A stretch of 64,000 nucleotides of DNA, from contig JAJEKV010000008.1 in NCBI GenBank assembly GCA_021234155.1, positions 9,262,445 through 9,326,444 on the forward strand. Direction: 5' to 3'. The notes below the pieces were generated by a model that saw only the letters and a program-made list of their open reading frames with translations, ran no database searches and was not told the origin of the DNA. Below, piece after piece: positions 11,373-21,763 of this stretch. The stretch comes from Isoetes taiwanensis. Its lineage: Eukaryota; Streptophyta; Lycopodiopsida; Isoetales; Isoetaceae. The first letter of the stretch is position 1, and every line of letters begins with the position of its first letter. A program made the position numbers and the translations under genes.

Positions 11373-13832
11373 CTAAGGAGGAGTCCACCCAGCGTGGCCT
11401 TCCAGGACCTTAGTCCAAAAGGGAAGACGCCAGTCTGAGGTGAGATATCTGGGGCTTGGAGGTGCACCCAAGGAAGCATATGGAGATTGAGCTGTGCCTA
11501 TGGGCGTGGGCTGCTGGGCCTGTGCCCTGAATTCGCGAACAAGGTCTGCATCAAGAGCACTGCACCACTGGTCCCAATCAGAGCCTGAGAGCATTGTATA
11601 AACTGGAGGTGAGACCCAACCCATGGGTATAGTCTGACTGTCCAGAAAAACACGCAGCGTATTGTAGCCACCCAGGTGTTGTAAGTATATTTGGGCAAAC
11701 GGAAGATCCTCAGCTTGAGCTAAATTCTTCCGCACCTGTTCGAGCGTCTCGGCTTGCCACAGAGGTAGGTGATGAGCAAGCTCAGGCATGTACTCAGTGC
11801 TGAGAGTGTTTGCCTAAGCAGGATCCTGTAAATACAGGTTGTTCTGTAATAACAACCAGTGAGCATGAGGGTTGCCTTGAAAAATTCGATGGGGCTCATT
11901 TAAGAACTTATCCTGTGTGTCAGTCAGGTAGAAATCATGAAAAACATAAGCCATAGGCAGGACAACACGGAAGATGACGAAATCGGTATCTGCACAGTGG
12001 AGCTGATCAAAGACGAACAAAGCACAGAGTTAACCTTTATCTTCAATGGAAATGTCCGGCCAGATCCAAAGAAAATTCGTGCTGCTAATGGGCTCATTAA
12101 GTTTGCCTTGGGCCGAATACCACTTGAGAAGAAAAAGATGACGTCTGGCCACAACATAATCCAGATAACTGGAAGGAGTGGAAAAGTCCTGTGGAATGCG
12201 GAGAGCAAGATCAAGATACGTGTCATGTTGATTCTGAGCGTCTTCCGCAGATTGAACGGCTTGTTTGAGTTGATGTTCCAAATCGTGGATCTGATTATCT
12301 TTGTCAGCAAGGAGACGGGACTGATCACGGAACCTTCTGTGAGAGAGCGTGGCCTGTGAAGAGGATTGCCCATGAGTTTGGAATTGAAGACGAAGAGTGG
12401 CAATCTCTGTATCATCAATAATCTTCTGCTTCTGAGCTTCGGTGAGTTGAGTCTGGAGAGGCATGTCCTGAGTTTGAAGCGTGGAAAGTTGGCCTTCAAG
12501 AGAAAGGATGCGCTCATTGCGCTCACCGAGCTCTTGAAGCTGTTTATTGTAATTCTGAGAGAGCTCCGTGTACATAGTTTGGAGGTCAGCAAGGAGTTTA
12601 TCCTTGTGCGTTATCTGATCCAACAATTCTTGAATAGTGGACTGTAATTGAGCATGTTGATCAGCGAGCAGGTTAGTCCTTTCTTGTTCTGCCTTGAGAG
12701 ATTCACGGGCCTGTAAAAGAGCCTCGTGCTTGGTTTGAAGACTATCTTCGAGAGATTGAACTTTGACGGTGGCGGCCTGGAAATCCTTGTGAAGTGCTTC
12801 CATGGTCTCCATGTAACCTTGAATTCCATTCATGAAGGTTTCTTGAGAGTCTTAAAGCTTGAGCATGACGGCTTGGACATCCTGTTGGTATTGATAAAGA
12901 GCTTGTCGGGATGGCGGGTGCAGAGGGCACTGTTGTCGATTAGATTGTGACGCCTGAGAAACATGGTGAGAACTAGAGTGCATAGTTTCCGTAGAAGAAG
13001 AGGAGACTGGTATGACAGGTTCTTGGTTTTGAGCATGATGAGGAGGAGGAGAAGGATGAGGGCGTGAAGTCTCTGCATGAAGGGTTTGGTTTACAGGAAT
13101 GGGATTTGAAAGCTGTTTGGTGGATGCTTGAGATTTCGTATTTTGATGAGTGGGTGAACCTTGACTGGGGACATGTAAACAATGACAGAGGATGGCCTGC
13201 AGGTGAGCACCCATGGCAGATTCAAGGCCCGAAGAGGGGGTTGCTCGGAGGCGATCAATTTCATGAAGAAGGCGGAGGAACAAAATTTGAGGCCAATCAA
13301 TAGAATGTGTGGAGTGGATGGCCAAGATAACAATGTTGAAAAACTGCTTATTAATGTGGGTGTTCTTGATGGAATACCCATAGAATTTACGCCACAGAAA
13401 TTTGACAAAAGTATCATGGGATTTGGCAATGTTCGTGAGACGATGAGTGTTGGCCTGATAAGAAAGTTGGCCATACTTGGTGACATCCTGTTCCTGTAAA
13501 GCAGCCCAAGATAAAGAAGGCTTGCGACTAGGTAACTGAAATACCTGAGAAAGAAGAACTGGAGTGAGCAGAATATCCGTCTGATCGACTGTGGTGGCAT
13601 AACCAGCCCTGGTGTTGACCATATGAGCAACAAACTGCCTGAGTTGGGTCGGATTTGGGGCAGGGAGTTCCTGCCTGGAGAATTCATACAGCCCGTGGCG
13701 TGCTGCAACTTCTCTACTTGGACCTTCCAGGGCATCACGAAAGGTAGGAGTGGAGAAAATAACGGACTCAAAAAGAGCCGGATCCCTGGGAGCAGTAACC
13801 TGAAGAGTAGGGAATTTAGGTGAAGCAGCCAT
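11373..13832 (-). pseudogene. Gypsy-associated extra reading frame, 819 codons
   Basis: From ATG at 13832 a single frame runs to 11373, interrupted only by TAA 12852-12854, TAA 12030-12032 and TAG 11814-11816, with no frameshift. The first part (about 326 aa, starting MAASPKFPTL) contains a globular region with an RLTNIAKSHDTFVKFLWRKF block, then a low-complexity S/P/H/Q linker. The second part (about 267 aa) is a strong coiled coil (QAATVKVQSLEDSLQTKHE and onward). The last parts contain a YVVARRHLFLLKWY block and a W-rich tail. It lies 3' of integrase on the sense strand, where some plant Gypsy elements carry an extra ORF. I do not recognise the domains. The unbroken frame suggests it was one protein until recently. 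Confidence 0.6.
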
Positions 13833-14333
13833 GACAAGAAGCAAAAAGAAGGAAGCGCGAGAGCGGATTGAAAGAAGTTGGAGGGCGGAGGGCGGAAGAC
13901 GAAAACGAAGTGAGGCGAAAAGGTTTCAAGGCACACGACTGTGGCGAAGGGGCATGATGAGAGGGGAAAAGGAACCGTTGATGGTGCCAGATGGCAACAG
14001 ATCGGAAGAGGATGATTGAGAGGCAAAATTTTGGCTAAGTCCCAGAGTAGTGAAGGGAAGGCAGATGAACGGTGGAGATAAGTCGTGAAGGAACGGTAGG
14101 ATGTGACAGTGTGGCGAAGGTACAAATAATAATGATAGACGTGTGTAAAAGGAAGGGATAACAATTAATTCAGGCAACTCGCAGTGGGATATCATAAAAG
14201 AGAAGTGTCAGACAGGACCATGGCTAGATATGCGGCGGAAGAAAAGATTCTGGAATTAGAAATGGCCTTGCATTGCAACCACGTTAGCAATGTGTTGATT
14301 GGTCCACGTCGGCAGAGCTCCAAGCGGTTGGGC

Positions 14334-14340
14334 TATATAA
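14334..14340 (+). promoter_or_regulatory. TATA box of a small plus-strand gene
   Basis: TATATAA lies 40 bp upstream of an ATG at 14380, in a GC-richer context, with ATTGG (a CCAAT box in reverse) at about 14298. It points opposite to the Gypsy genes on both sides. Confidence 0.4.
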
Positions 14341-14379
14341 GACGAGCAGTAGTCGAAGCTGAGACACCAGTTTGCAGCG

Positions 14380-14619
14380 ATGGACAGTGAGTGCACTATG
14401 TCGCGAAACTGCCAAGAGTGGATGACTTGTAAGATGAACGCCCTCGACCTGTGGAAGTGCCGCAACCGCGGCATCCCAATGGATGGCTGGTGTGGCGGGA
14501 TGGCTGAGCATCCTGATCCTTTAACTAATCCTATGGAGGTGGTGGTGCATCTGCGTTGGGATCCTGAGCAATGCCTCTACCATGTCCTGCGTATAACCTC
14601 TGCTCCAAACCTGGAGTAG
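14380..14619 (+). CDS. Small Cys/Trp-rich hypothetical protein, antisense to the Gypsy element
   Basis: A complete 79-residue frame with its own ATG, TATA box upstream and AT-rich sequence downstream (TATAATATAAATATG near 14710). The protein has five cysteines and four tryptophans in its first half to two-thirds (C-x8-W-x2-C, LWKCRNRG, DGWCGG), which suggests a compact metal-bound or disulfide fold. There is no signal peptide or membrane segment. It sits between integrase and the extra reading frame, in the opposite direction. It may be an antisense ORF carried by the element, or a chance frame. I do not recognise it. Confidence 0.35.
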   Translation: MDSECTMSRNCQEWMTCKMNALDLWKCRNRGIPMDGWCGGMAEHPDPLTNPMEVVVHLRWDPEQCLYHVLRITSAPNLE

Positions 14620-14727
14620 GGGTACTTTTTAACTTAGGATTTTGTAAATAGGGCTCAGCCCATAGCGGATGTATATGGGAAATGCCCATCTTTTGGTTTT
14701 CGCCACTAATATAATATAAATATGCTT

Positions 14728-16626
14728 CTAGTCATTTTCGCCTGAGTCTGAATGTGGTTGTTGATCATTTGTATGAACGCTTGTATCGTCTGTATGAAAT
14801 TGTTTGAGTCGAAAACCATTAACCAATGTAGGTAATGGTGTGCCATCTAACTCTGCCAGTTGGAAAACACTGGGTTGTACCACTTGAAGAATTTGATACG
14901 GACCCAACCACCTAAATTTTAACTTGCCCGGAAAATTTTTGTAACGAGAGTCATAGAGCAGAACCAAATCACCTTCTTTAAATGTTTTGGCTTTAAGATG
15001 TTTGTCATGCAATGATTTCTGCAACTGTTGGCCATGAAGAACACGAATATAAGCTTCTCGCCTAAGTTCATCCAACTGTTCAAGTTGATAAACCCGTTCT
15101 TTAAGGGCTGTAGGAGGATTATGTGCTGTAGCAAGTTGGAAGCGAAGAGTCGGAAGAATATATTCAAAGGGCATGAGAGCTTCTTGACCATAGACCAACT
15201 TGAAAGGAGTGTGGCCAGTAGCAATTTTGAAACTAGTGTTGTAAGCCCAAAGAACTGTAGGCAACTTTTCTTGCCAATCCGTGCGAGAGGCATCACAGAT
15301 TTTCTTTAGAATAGTGATGAGAGTTTTGTTGGTGCTTTCAGCCAAACCATTCCCTTGAGGATAGTAAGGTGTACTTTTTCGGTGATGGATATGCAGATAA
15401 TCCGTCAGCTCCTTGATGGTATGATTGACGAAGTGCACTCCACGATCACTAACAAGTTCCGTGGGACAACCAAAACGCGTGATGATGTGTGTGTAGAGAA
15501 CCTTGGCCGTGCTGGCTGCAGTGTTGTCCAGAAGTGCACAGGCCTCCACCCATTTTGTAGCATAATCAGTGATGACCAGAATGTAGCGGGCACAGTGATG
15601 ACTTTATCATCCTCTAGTTGCTTCTAAACTATAGAAATTGTGGCAATTGTTTCCTATTTTTCCAACATTTCTATAGAAACGAATTTAGTAGAATTGGATG
15701 TTTTACCATAAAATTGAGATTTTTACTGTAAAACGGCCATTAATTTGGCGAATTTACTATAATCGGGATGCAATATTATCAAATTTTGGCGATTTTATGA
15801 AGCTCTTTAGCGTACGCATCCTAGTAAATCATCGAATCCAGATTTTAAAAAATGGTAAAATATAGCAACTTTACGAAGTTTCACACCTTAAAGTCATCAC
15901 CGGCACGGGTGTGCCGCGCAGGAGGATCCATGGGGCCCACAAAATCCATTCCTCATTTGCTGAAGGGAAGTGGCGTGGCGACCGGCGTCAATGGTAGAGC
16001 GTCACGGGCCGTGGGCCGACCCACACGCTGACAGACGTCACACGTGCGAGCGTGAGCGTGGGCCTCCTTGAAGAGCGTGGGCCAGAAGTAGCATGCGAGA
16101 AAATTTTGCGTGCCATGGCATCACCACTGAAATGACCACCACCAAGCCCTTCATGGGCTTGTCAAACATTATCGGGCACCTCATGAGGGAGAACACAACG
16201 ACGTACGACCATGTCTTTGCCGCATTTGTACAGATGGCCCGCAACCATGGTGTAGTCACGGACCTCCCGGAGAAACTGACGGCGGCGTGAGCGAAGCTTT
16301 TCGGGAGAGAGCGTGGGATCTTCGGATGGAAGAGCACCAGTGAGGAGATACTGCTGAAAGATGTTGAACCAGTGGGGCGTGGCTGTGACCAGGAATAGTT
16401 GAGCATCTGGAAAGGCGTCAGAAACACCTGTGGAGGGATCATCTGTGTGGATGCGTGATAAATAATCTGGCACAACGTGAGATTTGCTGGCCTTATGAAC
16501 GATCTCGAAGGGAGCGAACTCTTGCAAAAGAAGGACCCAACGAGCAATTCGACTCGTGGGCGTGGCCTTATTGATCAAATAAAGAAGAGCTTGATGATCA
16601 ACAAAGAACTTGATCTTGCTTCCCAA
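14728..16626 (-). pseudogene. Gypsy RNase H (end) and integrase
   Basis: Starting right after the LINE insertion, the frame 16626-16160 holds the rest of RNase H (KIKFFVDHQALLYLINK) and a linker leading to the integrase zinc-binding HHCC domain: HEGLGGGHFSG, then, after a frameshift near 16100, CDVCQR. A TGG to TGA change breaks SKWGMDFVGPM near 15950. The core then reads ILVITDYATKWVEA (first D), LVSDRGVHF (second D) and GNGLAEST (E), a complete D,D-35-E set, and ends at 14728 with a C-terminal RLKQFH region. No chromodomain is seen. The MITE at 15594-15901 splits the frame between HTRA and RYILVI. Confidence 0.85.
15594..15901. mobile_element. 308-bp MITE with 5-bp target duplication
   Basis: An AT-rich insert with 13-bp terminal inverted repeats: AGTGATGACTTTA at the left, and TAAAGTCATCACC at the right (reverse complement GGTGATGACTTTA, one mismatch at the first base). 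It is flanked by GGCAC at 15589-15593 and 15902-15906. Deleting the insert and one GGCAC rejoins the Gypsy integrase in frame as HTRARYILVI, which proves the boundaries. It has no coding capacity. A 5-bp duplication does not fit the usual plant MITE classes (TA, 3 bp, 8 bp, 9 bp). Confidence 0.85.
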
Positions 16627-16708
16627 TAAATTTAATTTTAATTTAATTTAATTTTTGTCTAATGCTCACTTGGGCCTCGAGGGGCCATGGAGCACATGAA
16701 CATAATGT

Positions 16709-19700
16709 TTACAAATTTAACAAGAACGAGCGGTGAGTATCCACTGCTCTAAAATAAGGACCTAAAGTCAATGGTGGTAGTTGCAGTAATGAAAGGAAAT
16801 CAGATGCATAAATCCCAAAACTATTTCTGATGTGTGCATATTCCGGGCAGCTCGTAAATACATGTTCCTCATCTTCAATGTGGCCTGTTTCACACACCTT
16901 GCATATGCGGTCTTCAGGCTGTGTATTTGTCCATCTCCCTAATTCGATTTCGAGTCTATGAGATCCCGTTCTATAACGGGCCAGCAGGCTTCTTTGTTGT
17001 TTAGGTAGACTTGCTAACAGGTAATTCTGACTTTCAATAGTGACCACTGGATTCACGTTCTGTTGGTACTGTATCATCCTTTTACCAGGATCGGCCCACA
17101 AAATATCAATAGCCTGCTTCTCAACCAGAGATCGAACTTCCTTCTTCTCGGCTGGCCATGATGTGATGCCCCATCTGAGCGCCCATGCCTTGAGCTTACT
17201 GCTCCAATCCGACTGCATTAGAGCTATATGTGATAGGCGATCGTCATCTTGCTCATTCACCCTGTTGAAAAATTGATTGCCTGATACAAACTCTCTAATT
17301 CCAGCGGTAACAGCCCTACCTCGGCGAGCATGATTGAGTATGGGATTTGCGACCTGATACCAAGCTCTTCCCGGATGAACAATTTCTGAACTGTTTCTAC
17401 CTGTTTCCACTGTCTGGCTGAGATACCGGCCCCCCAGATTGGAGCGCCATAGAGCACAACCGTCTGGACAAGGGTCTTGAAAAGAATATTCTTCAAATTC
17501 CAATCTACGAGTGATGCTTTGCTGCATTTAGACAACATGCTATACAATGCAGCCTTTCCACCTGTGACTCTTCTGTTTATGCATGTTTTCCAATTATAGT
17601 TTGAATCCAAATCAATCCCCAGGTACTTGTAAGATTCAACAATTTCAAGCATCTCACCTTTGTATGTGAAATTTGGTCTCTCCCGAGATCCAAATACCAT
17701 GACTTTTGACTTTGATAAGTTGACTGTCATTTTCTTAGCTGCACAAAAAGTCTCCAAATGATTGAGATGTTCCTGCAATGTTTTAGCTTTGTTAGCAATA
17801 AGCACCACGTCATCAGCATAGAGGAGAAGCTGAAGAATATAGCCGCCAAGCTTTGTCCCAGTTAATGATCTGTGACGAAGCCAATCGTCCAATTCATCTA
17901 TATAGATGCCAAATAGGGTTGGGGAAAGAGGGCATCCCTGCCTCACCCCAATCGTGCTCTTCAAAACTGTGTCCAAATTTTTTGAAATGGTGATCAGCAC
18001 CTCAGCATATAATTGAGACACTGCCTCTCGGAGCTCTTGAGGAACTCCAACTTGTGCTAATCTATCTCCAAGGTTTCTACGAGGGACCGTATCAAATGCC
18101 TTGCTAAAATCAATGAATGCCAAGTACAAGGATATATTAGGTGCTTTTGCCTTTTCGATTACAGCTCTGAGTGTAAGGACATGATCTAACGTATTGTGAT
18201 CTCCTCTGAAACCGGCCTGGCATGGTGAGCGTGCTCTTGATTGTTCTGCCCAGTTTCCAATTTTGCTCTCCAACAGGCTGCCAAGCACCTTAGAGAATAT
18301 GCTACCAATGAGAATTGTCCAGAAGTTTCCTGCCACTCTTGGATCCCCACCTTTGTGGATGGGATGAACCCGGTTAAGCTTCCAGCTTTGAGGAAGCCCC
18401 TGGGTAAGACTAGCATTCAAAATATCTGTAAGAATTGCATGTGTTCTCTCTCCACCCCATTTCAGAAGTTCCATGCATAAATTGTCAGCATCTGTGGCTT
18501 TATTGTTTGCCAATTTGGCTAAACAATGTTTAACTTCGGATACAGTAAAAAGATCCACTTTTGGAGCTATATTAAGCATGCTTGTGGCGCCTTCTTTATC
18601 ATAAATATCTCGGACTAATTTAAGCAAAGCCTCACTATCTGGGATATTATGGGCATGATTTCCTTTTAAGGTGTTCCAGAACCTTTTAGGCTACTTTTTT
18701 AGCTGGTCAGATAAAGCCTTTTGCTTATCATAAAAGTAAGAGCGCTTTTTTTGCCTTATAAGGCGTTTATACCAGGATGGTTTGCAAATACAGTGTTGAG
18801 GTAGTTTATTGCGAGCTTCTTGGCAATCCACATCCCACCAAGAATTGCAGGGCACGCCTTTCCTAGGCTTTTTGGTGAGTCCAAAAACTGATGTAGCAGC
18901 TTCTGTAATAAGCTTTTGAAAAAGTGCAGCATCCTTCTCTATTTCCCCTGTCCATGTAATGTCCACAAGCAGCTTTTCCAAATGGTCTTTGTATATTCCA
19001 TGATGCTCATAATCTATCCTTATCTTTGGATAAAATATCTGATTTTGTCTCACTGATTTAACATGTGCTTGAAACACTATGTGAAGGGGCGTGTGGTCAG
19101 ATTCTGGTAGGAGATTACCTACACAAAAATCTAGGATCTGATCTTTATTTTCGGCTAAAAGGTAATCAATTGAGGATGCTCCAGCGTGGTTATGATAGGT
19201 AAACTTGCCTGAGGACTGGAATGGTTGCTCCATTGATAATTTTCAAATGGCATACAGTGCAAAGCTCCAAAAGTTTCTGCCCCATTTCATTCGAGATCTG
19301 ATCCTCGGAGAGTCTATTGTATCTTGGGGTCTACAAGCTCATTCAAATGCATATCGGAGATCTTCAAATACATTTGCTTGTTGGTTACTTGTAACGACTA
19401 TTGAAGTCTCCTAAACAAATATCCCGCCTTGAGATGCATATTGCATGATATCCCGAACACAAACTTTCATATGGATTGTCCTTATCATATTCGGGCCTAT
19501 TATATATGTGCGAAGAATCAGGAGCAAAGTAGCAAATAGCAAGGAATATTGGTTGTCCATTCTCACCAATCTTGATCCATATATACTGCTGTTTTGAGTC
19601 TTTCTTCAAGATTTGAATATTAAGAACAGATTTTGATTTTTTATATATAGCAATACCTCCACAACCACGGCCTGCACCTGGTTTCTTAATGTTCCATACC

Positions 19701-19858
19701 TGATCCAATAGCTCAAATCCTGGCATGTCTGGAAGAGCGCGAGATTGATGATGCCATGTTTCCGCAAAACAAACTAAATTTTCCCGTTCCCATGTTGGCA
19801 AAGTAGCGTTTATTTTTGCTTGGGTAAGTCCATGCGTGTTCCATAGACTAAACCTCAA
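16709..19858 (-). pseudogene. LINE ORF2: endonuclease, reverse transcriptase, zinc finger
   Basis: This continues in the same frame as ORF1 after a TAG at 19871-19873. The apurinic-type endonuclease is recognised by SLWNTHGLTQAK, CFAETW, CYFAPDSS, LGDFNSR and SDHTPLHIVF. Its middle (about 19385-19233) is broken by stops. The reverse transcriptase spans 18627-17257 with FIDFSKAFDTV, GVRQGCPLSPTLFGIYIDEL and LLLYADDVVLIA (catalytic YADD), so the active site is intact. A frameshift near 17270-17400 leads to the C-terminal domain, ending in a CCHC-type finger (CKVCETGHIEDEEHVFTSCP). The order EN-RT-zinc finger fits L1-like LINEs. The copy is inactive but young enough to read throughout. Confidence 0.85.
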
Positions 19859-19870
19859 GGCCCCAATTTC

Positions 19871-20515
19871 CTATTTGTGTTTCCTGTTAGTGATTACAGC
19901 CTTGCCCCCTTGATCGAGATATGCCACCAATCCTTCATCTCTTGCTGATTTCACTTTCGCCCATTCAAGCTTCCGGATTTCTTGCTGTCCTGGTGTAAGA
20001 TCTCGATCCAACCAAACCTTTTCCCCTTTAAGAGCTGACCTGTTATACATGATTTTGTCTCTGGCCTCTTTGCTTTGGAACTTAACCAAGATTGGCCTGT
20101 TATATTGTCCCGGTTTTCCTATCCTGCGTGTTGAAGAAAATAAAGGGTCAGGCAACCTCATGGTGGTTGCAAAGAACCTCCTAACAGTCTCATTAATCTC
20201 TTCCCCTTCAATCTCAGGTAGACCAGAAATTTTCAAGTTTTTGGCTCGTATTTCCTGGTCAAGTTGCTCGCTGGAAACCTCGGCATGATGAATTTTCATC
20301 TGCTCTTTTACTTCAGCATGATGGATTTGCATTTGCTCTTTGGTAGATTCCGCTACCAGAGATGCAAGCTTGGTTTCTAATTCAGTGATTTGAGCTCTGA
20401 AATCAATCGATGGTGCACTTTTAGATTCCGAGTTCAATTTCTTGAGCTCGGAATTCTGAAATACTAGGTCTTGTAAGGTTTCTTTCATGCTCTTAACTTC
20501 AGATCTCAAACTCAT
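19871..20515 (-). CDS. LINE ORF1: coiled coil plus RRM-like RNA-binding protein
   Basis: ATG at 20515 gives 214 residues ending at TAG 19871-19873. Residues ~1-85 are a coiled coil (heptads of LRSEVKSMKETLQDLV, then HHAEV repeats). Residues ~95-190 (RAKNLKISGLPE, TRRIGKPGQYNRPILVKF, KIMYNRSALKGEKVWLDRDL) resemble the RRM-type domain of L1 ORF1 proteins, which bind element RNA and form trimers. The frame is intact. The codon after the stop continues in frame into ORF2 (EIGALRFSLWNTHGL), so ORF1 and ORF2 are separated only by a single amber codon. Confidence 0.75.
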   Translation of the reverse strand: MSLRSEVKSMKETLQDLVFQNSELKKLNSESKSAPSIDFRAQITELETKLASLVAESTKEQMQIHHAEVKEQMKIHHAEVSSEQLDQEIRAKNLKISGLPEIEGEEINETVRRFFATTMRLPDPLFSSTRRIGKPGQYNRPILVKFQSKEARDKIMYNRSALKGEKVWLDRDLTPGQQEIRKLEWAKVKSARDEGLVAYLDQGGKAVITNRKHK

Positions 20516-20691
20516 TACCTCTGATTTCAAACGGCCAATATATGAGCCGTGTCTCCTGCATACTCAGGGGGATCAACCCCCTTTTTTGCTCGGGTCATAT
20601 GCAAATACGAAAAACCTGTTTAGCGCTCAACCTAGCGCTCAACCTAGCGCCCAAACCCGTCGATGATGACAGCTAGCCCGTATATTGTGTG

Positions 20692-21763
20692 AATAATGAC
20701 GGAAACGCTGGACACAGAAAAATAAGCCCAAAAGCTTCCCGTTCCGTGGCAGAGTAGTTGCGCTCAGCAGGATTGAGTTTTCTGCTGGCGTAGCGGATCG
20801 GTTTATCCGTGTGCTCGTCATAGGCCTGAGAAAGAACAACATCAATGGAAAAAGCTGAGACATCGACATGAACGTGAAAAGGCTTGTCCCATTGAGGAGG
20901 AACAAGTACCGGAGCCTGAGTAAGTACAGCTTCAACTTCTGGAAGGCCGCTTCCGCCTGGGGATTCCAAGCCTAAGTGGATTCATCACCCGTGAGTTTAT
21001 GAATGGGATCAACAATAGCCGCAAGTCCAGGAATGAAGGTGGAATAGTAATTGACCTTACCCAGGAAGGAACGTGTCTCTTTGATATTTGATGGTGCGTG
21101 AGCTTTCAGTACACAACTGATTTTAGCAGGATCCGTGGTGATCCCTTCTTGACTAACCACATGACCCAGAAGAACACTAGAGGTGACACAAAAAGTGCAT
21201 TTCTCAGGATTTAGACTGATGCCAGACTCATCACAATTTTGAAAGACCAGCTCTAACTTCTCCAGGTGATCCTCCATGGAGCTGTAGGCTGAAAAGTCAT
21301 CTTGAAAGATCTGGAGAAAAGGTTTATCCTTCATATAGTCATGAAAGACAGAGAGCATGATGCGCTGGAACGTGGAGGGAGAGTTTGATAGACCAAAAGG
21401 AACCACCTTGTAGGCAAAAGTGCCCCACGGGGTGGTGAAGGTAGTTTTGAGTTGATCTGCTTCCTTGATAGAAATTTGATTGTACCCAGAAAAGCCATCC
21501 ATGAAAGAGTACATCTCATGTCCAACAACCTCTTCCAGAACCTGGTCTATGAAGGGAAGCGGGAAGTGATCACGCTCCGTGTCCTGATTGAGTTTACGGT
21601 AGTCCACACAAACGCGGATCTTACCATTGTGCTTGAGAGCAATGACGATCGGGCTCACCCATTCAGAGTGTTTGACCTCATAAATCAAGCCAGCAGCTAA
21701 AAGTTTGTCAATTTCGGCCTTGACACGGTCACGATAATTTGGGTTGAGCCTGTACTGTCGTTG
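20692..21763 (-). pseudogene. Gypsy reverse transcriptase and RNase H (start)
   Basis: The frame begins just after a TAG separating it from protease (ARPI*QRQYRLNPNYR). RT blocks are IRVCVDYRKLN, FMDGFSGYNQI, FGLSNSPSTFQR and FQDDFSAY. The catalytic box reads FQDD where YxDD or FxDD is usual. The primer-grip-side block GHVVSQEGI and the connection FLGKVNYYSTFIPG follow. A stop after KLTGDEST and a frameshift lead into RNase H (VDVSAFSIDVVLSQ, IRYASRKLN, YSATEREAFGLIF), which is cut by the LINE after RFRHY. Confidence 0.85.

Larger units (their letters stand above)
16632..20691 (-). mobile_element. Nearly full-length LINE inserted in Gypsy RNase H
   Basis: A 4.06-kb minus-strand non-LTR element with ORF1 (20515-19871), endonuclease (from about 19858), reverse transcriptase (to 17257) and a C-terminal zinc finger (to 16709), ending in an AT-rich repeat tail of the ATTAA type at 16632-16655. 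On the Gypsy side, RHY (before the insert) joins LLGSKIKFF (after it). The target duplication is at most a few bases (AAT) and is blurred by the AT-rich tail. About 190 bp precede ORF1 and hold a duplicated GCGCTCAACCTA at about 20622-20644. Confidence 0.85.

Noticed and set aside
13091-14164. 357-codon minus-strand frame rich in L, S, P and F
   Set aside because: It is an off-frame shadow of the Gypsy extra reading frame and its pyrimidine-rich leader.
14200-14720. Plus-strand TATA region read as an LTR of a plus-strand retrotransposon
   Set aside because: No second copy of the sequence and no primer-binding site or gag follows on the plus strand.
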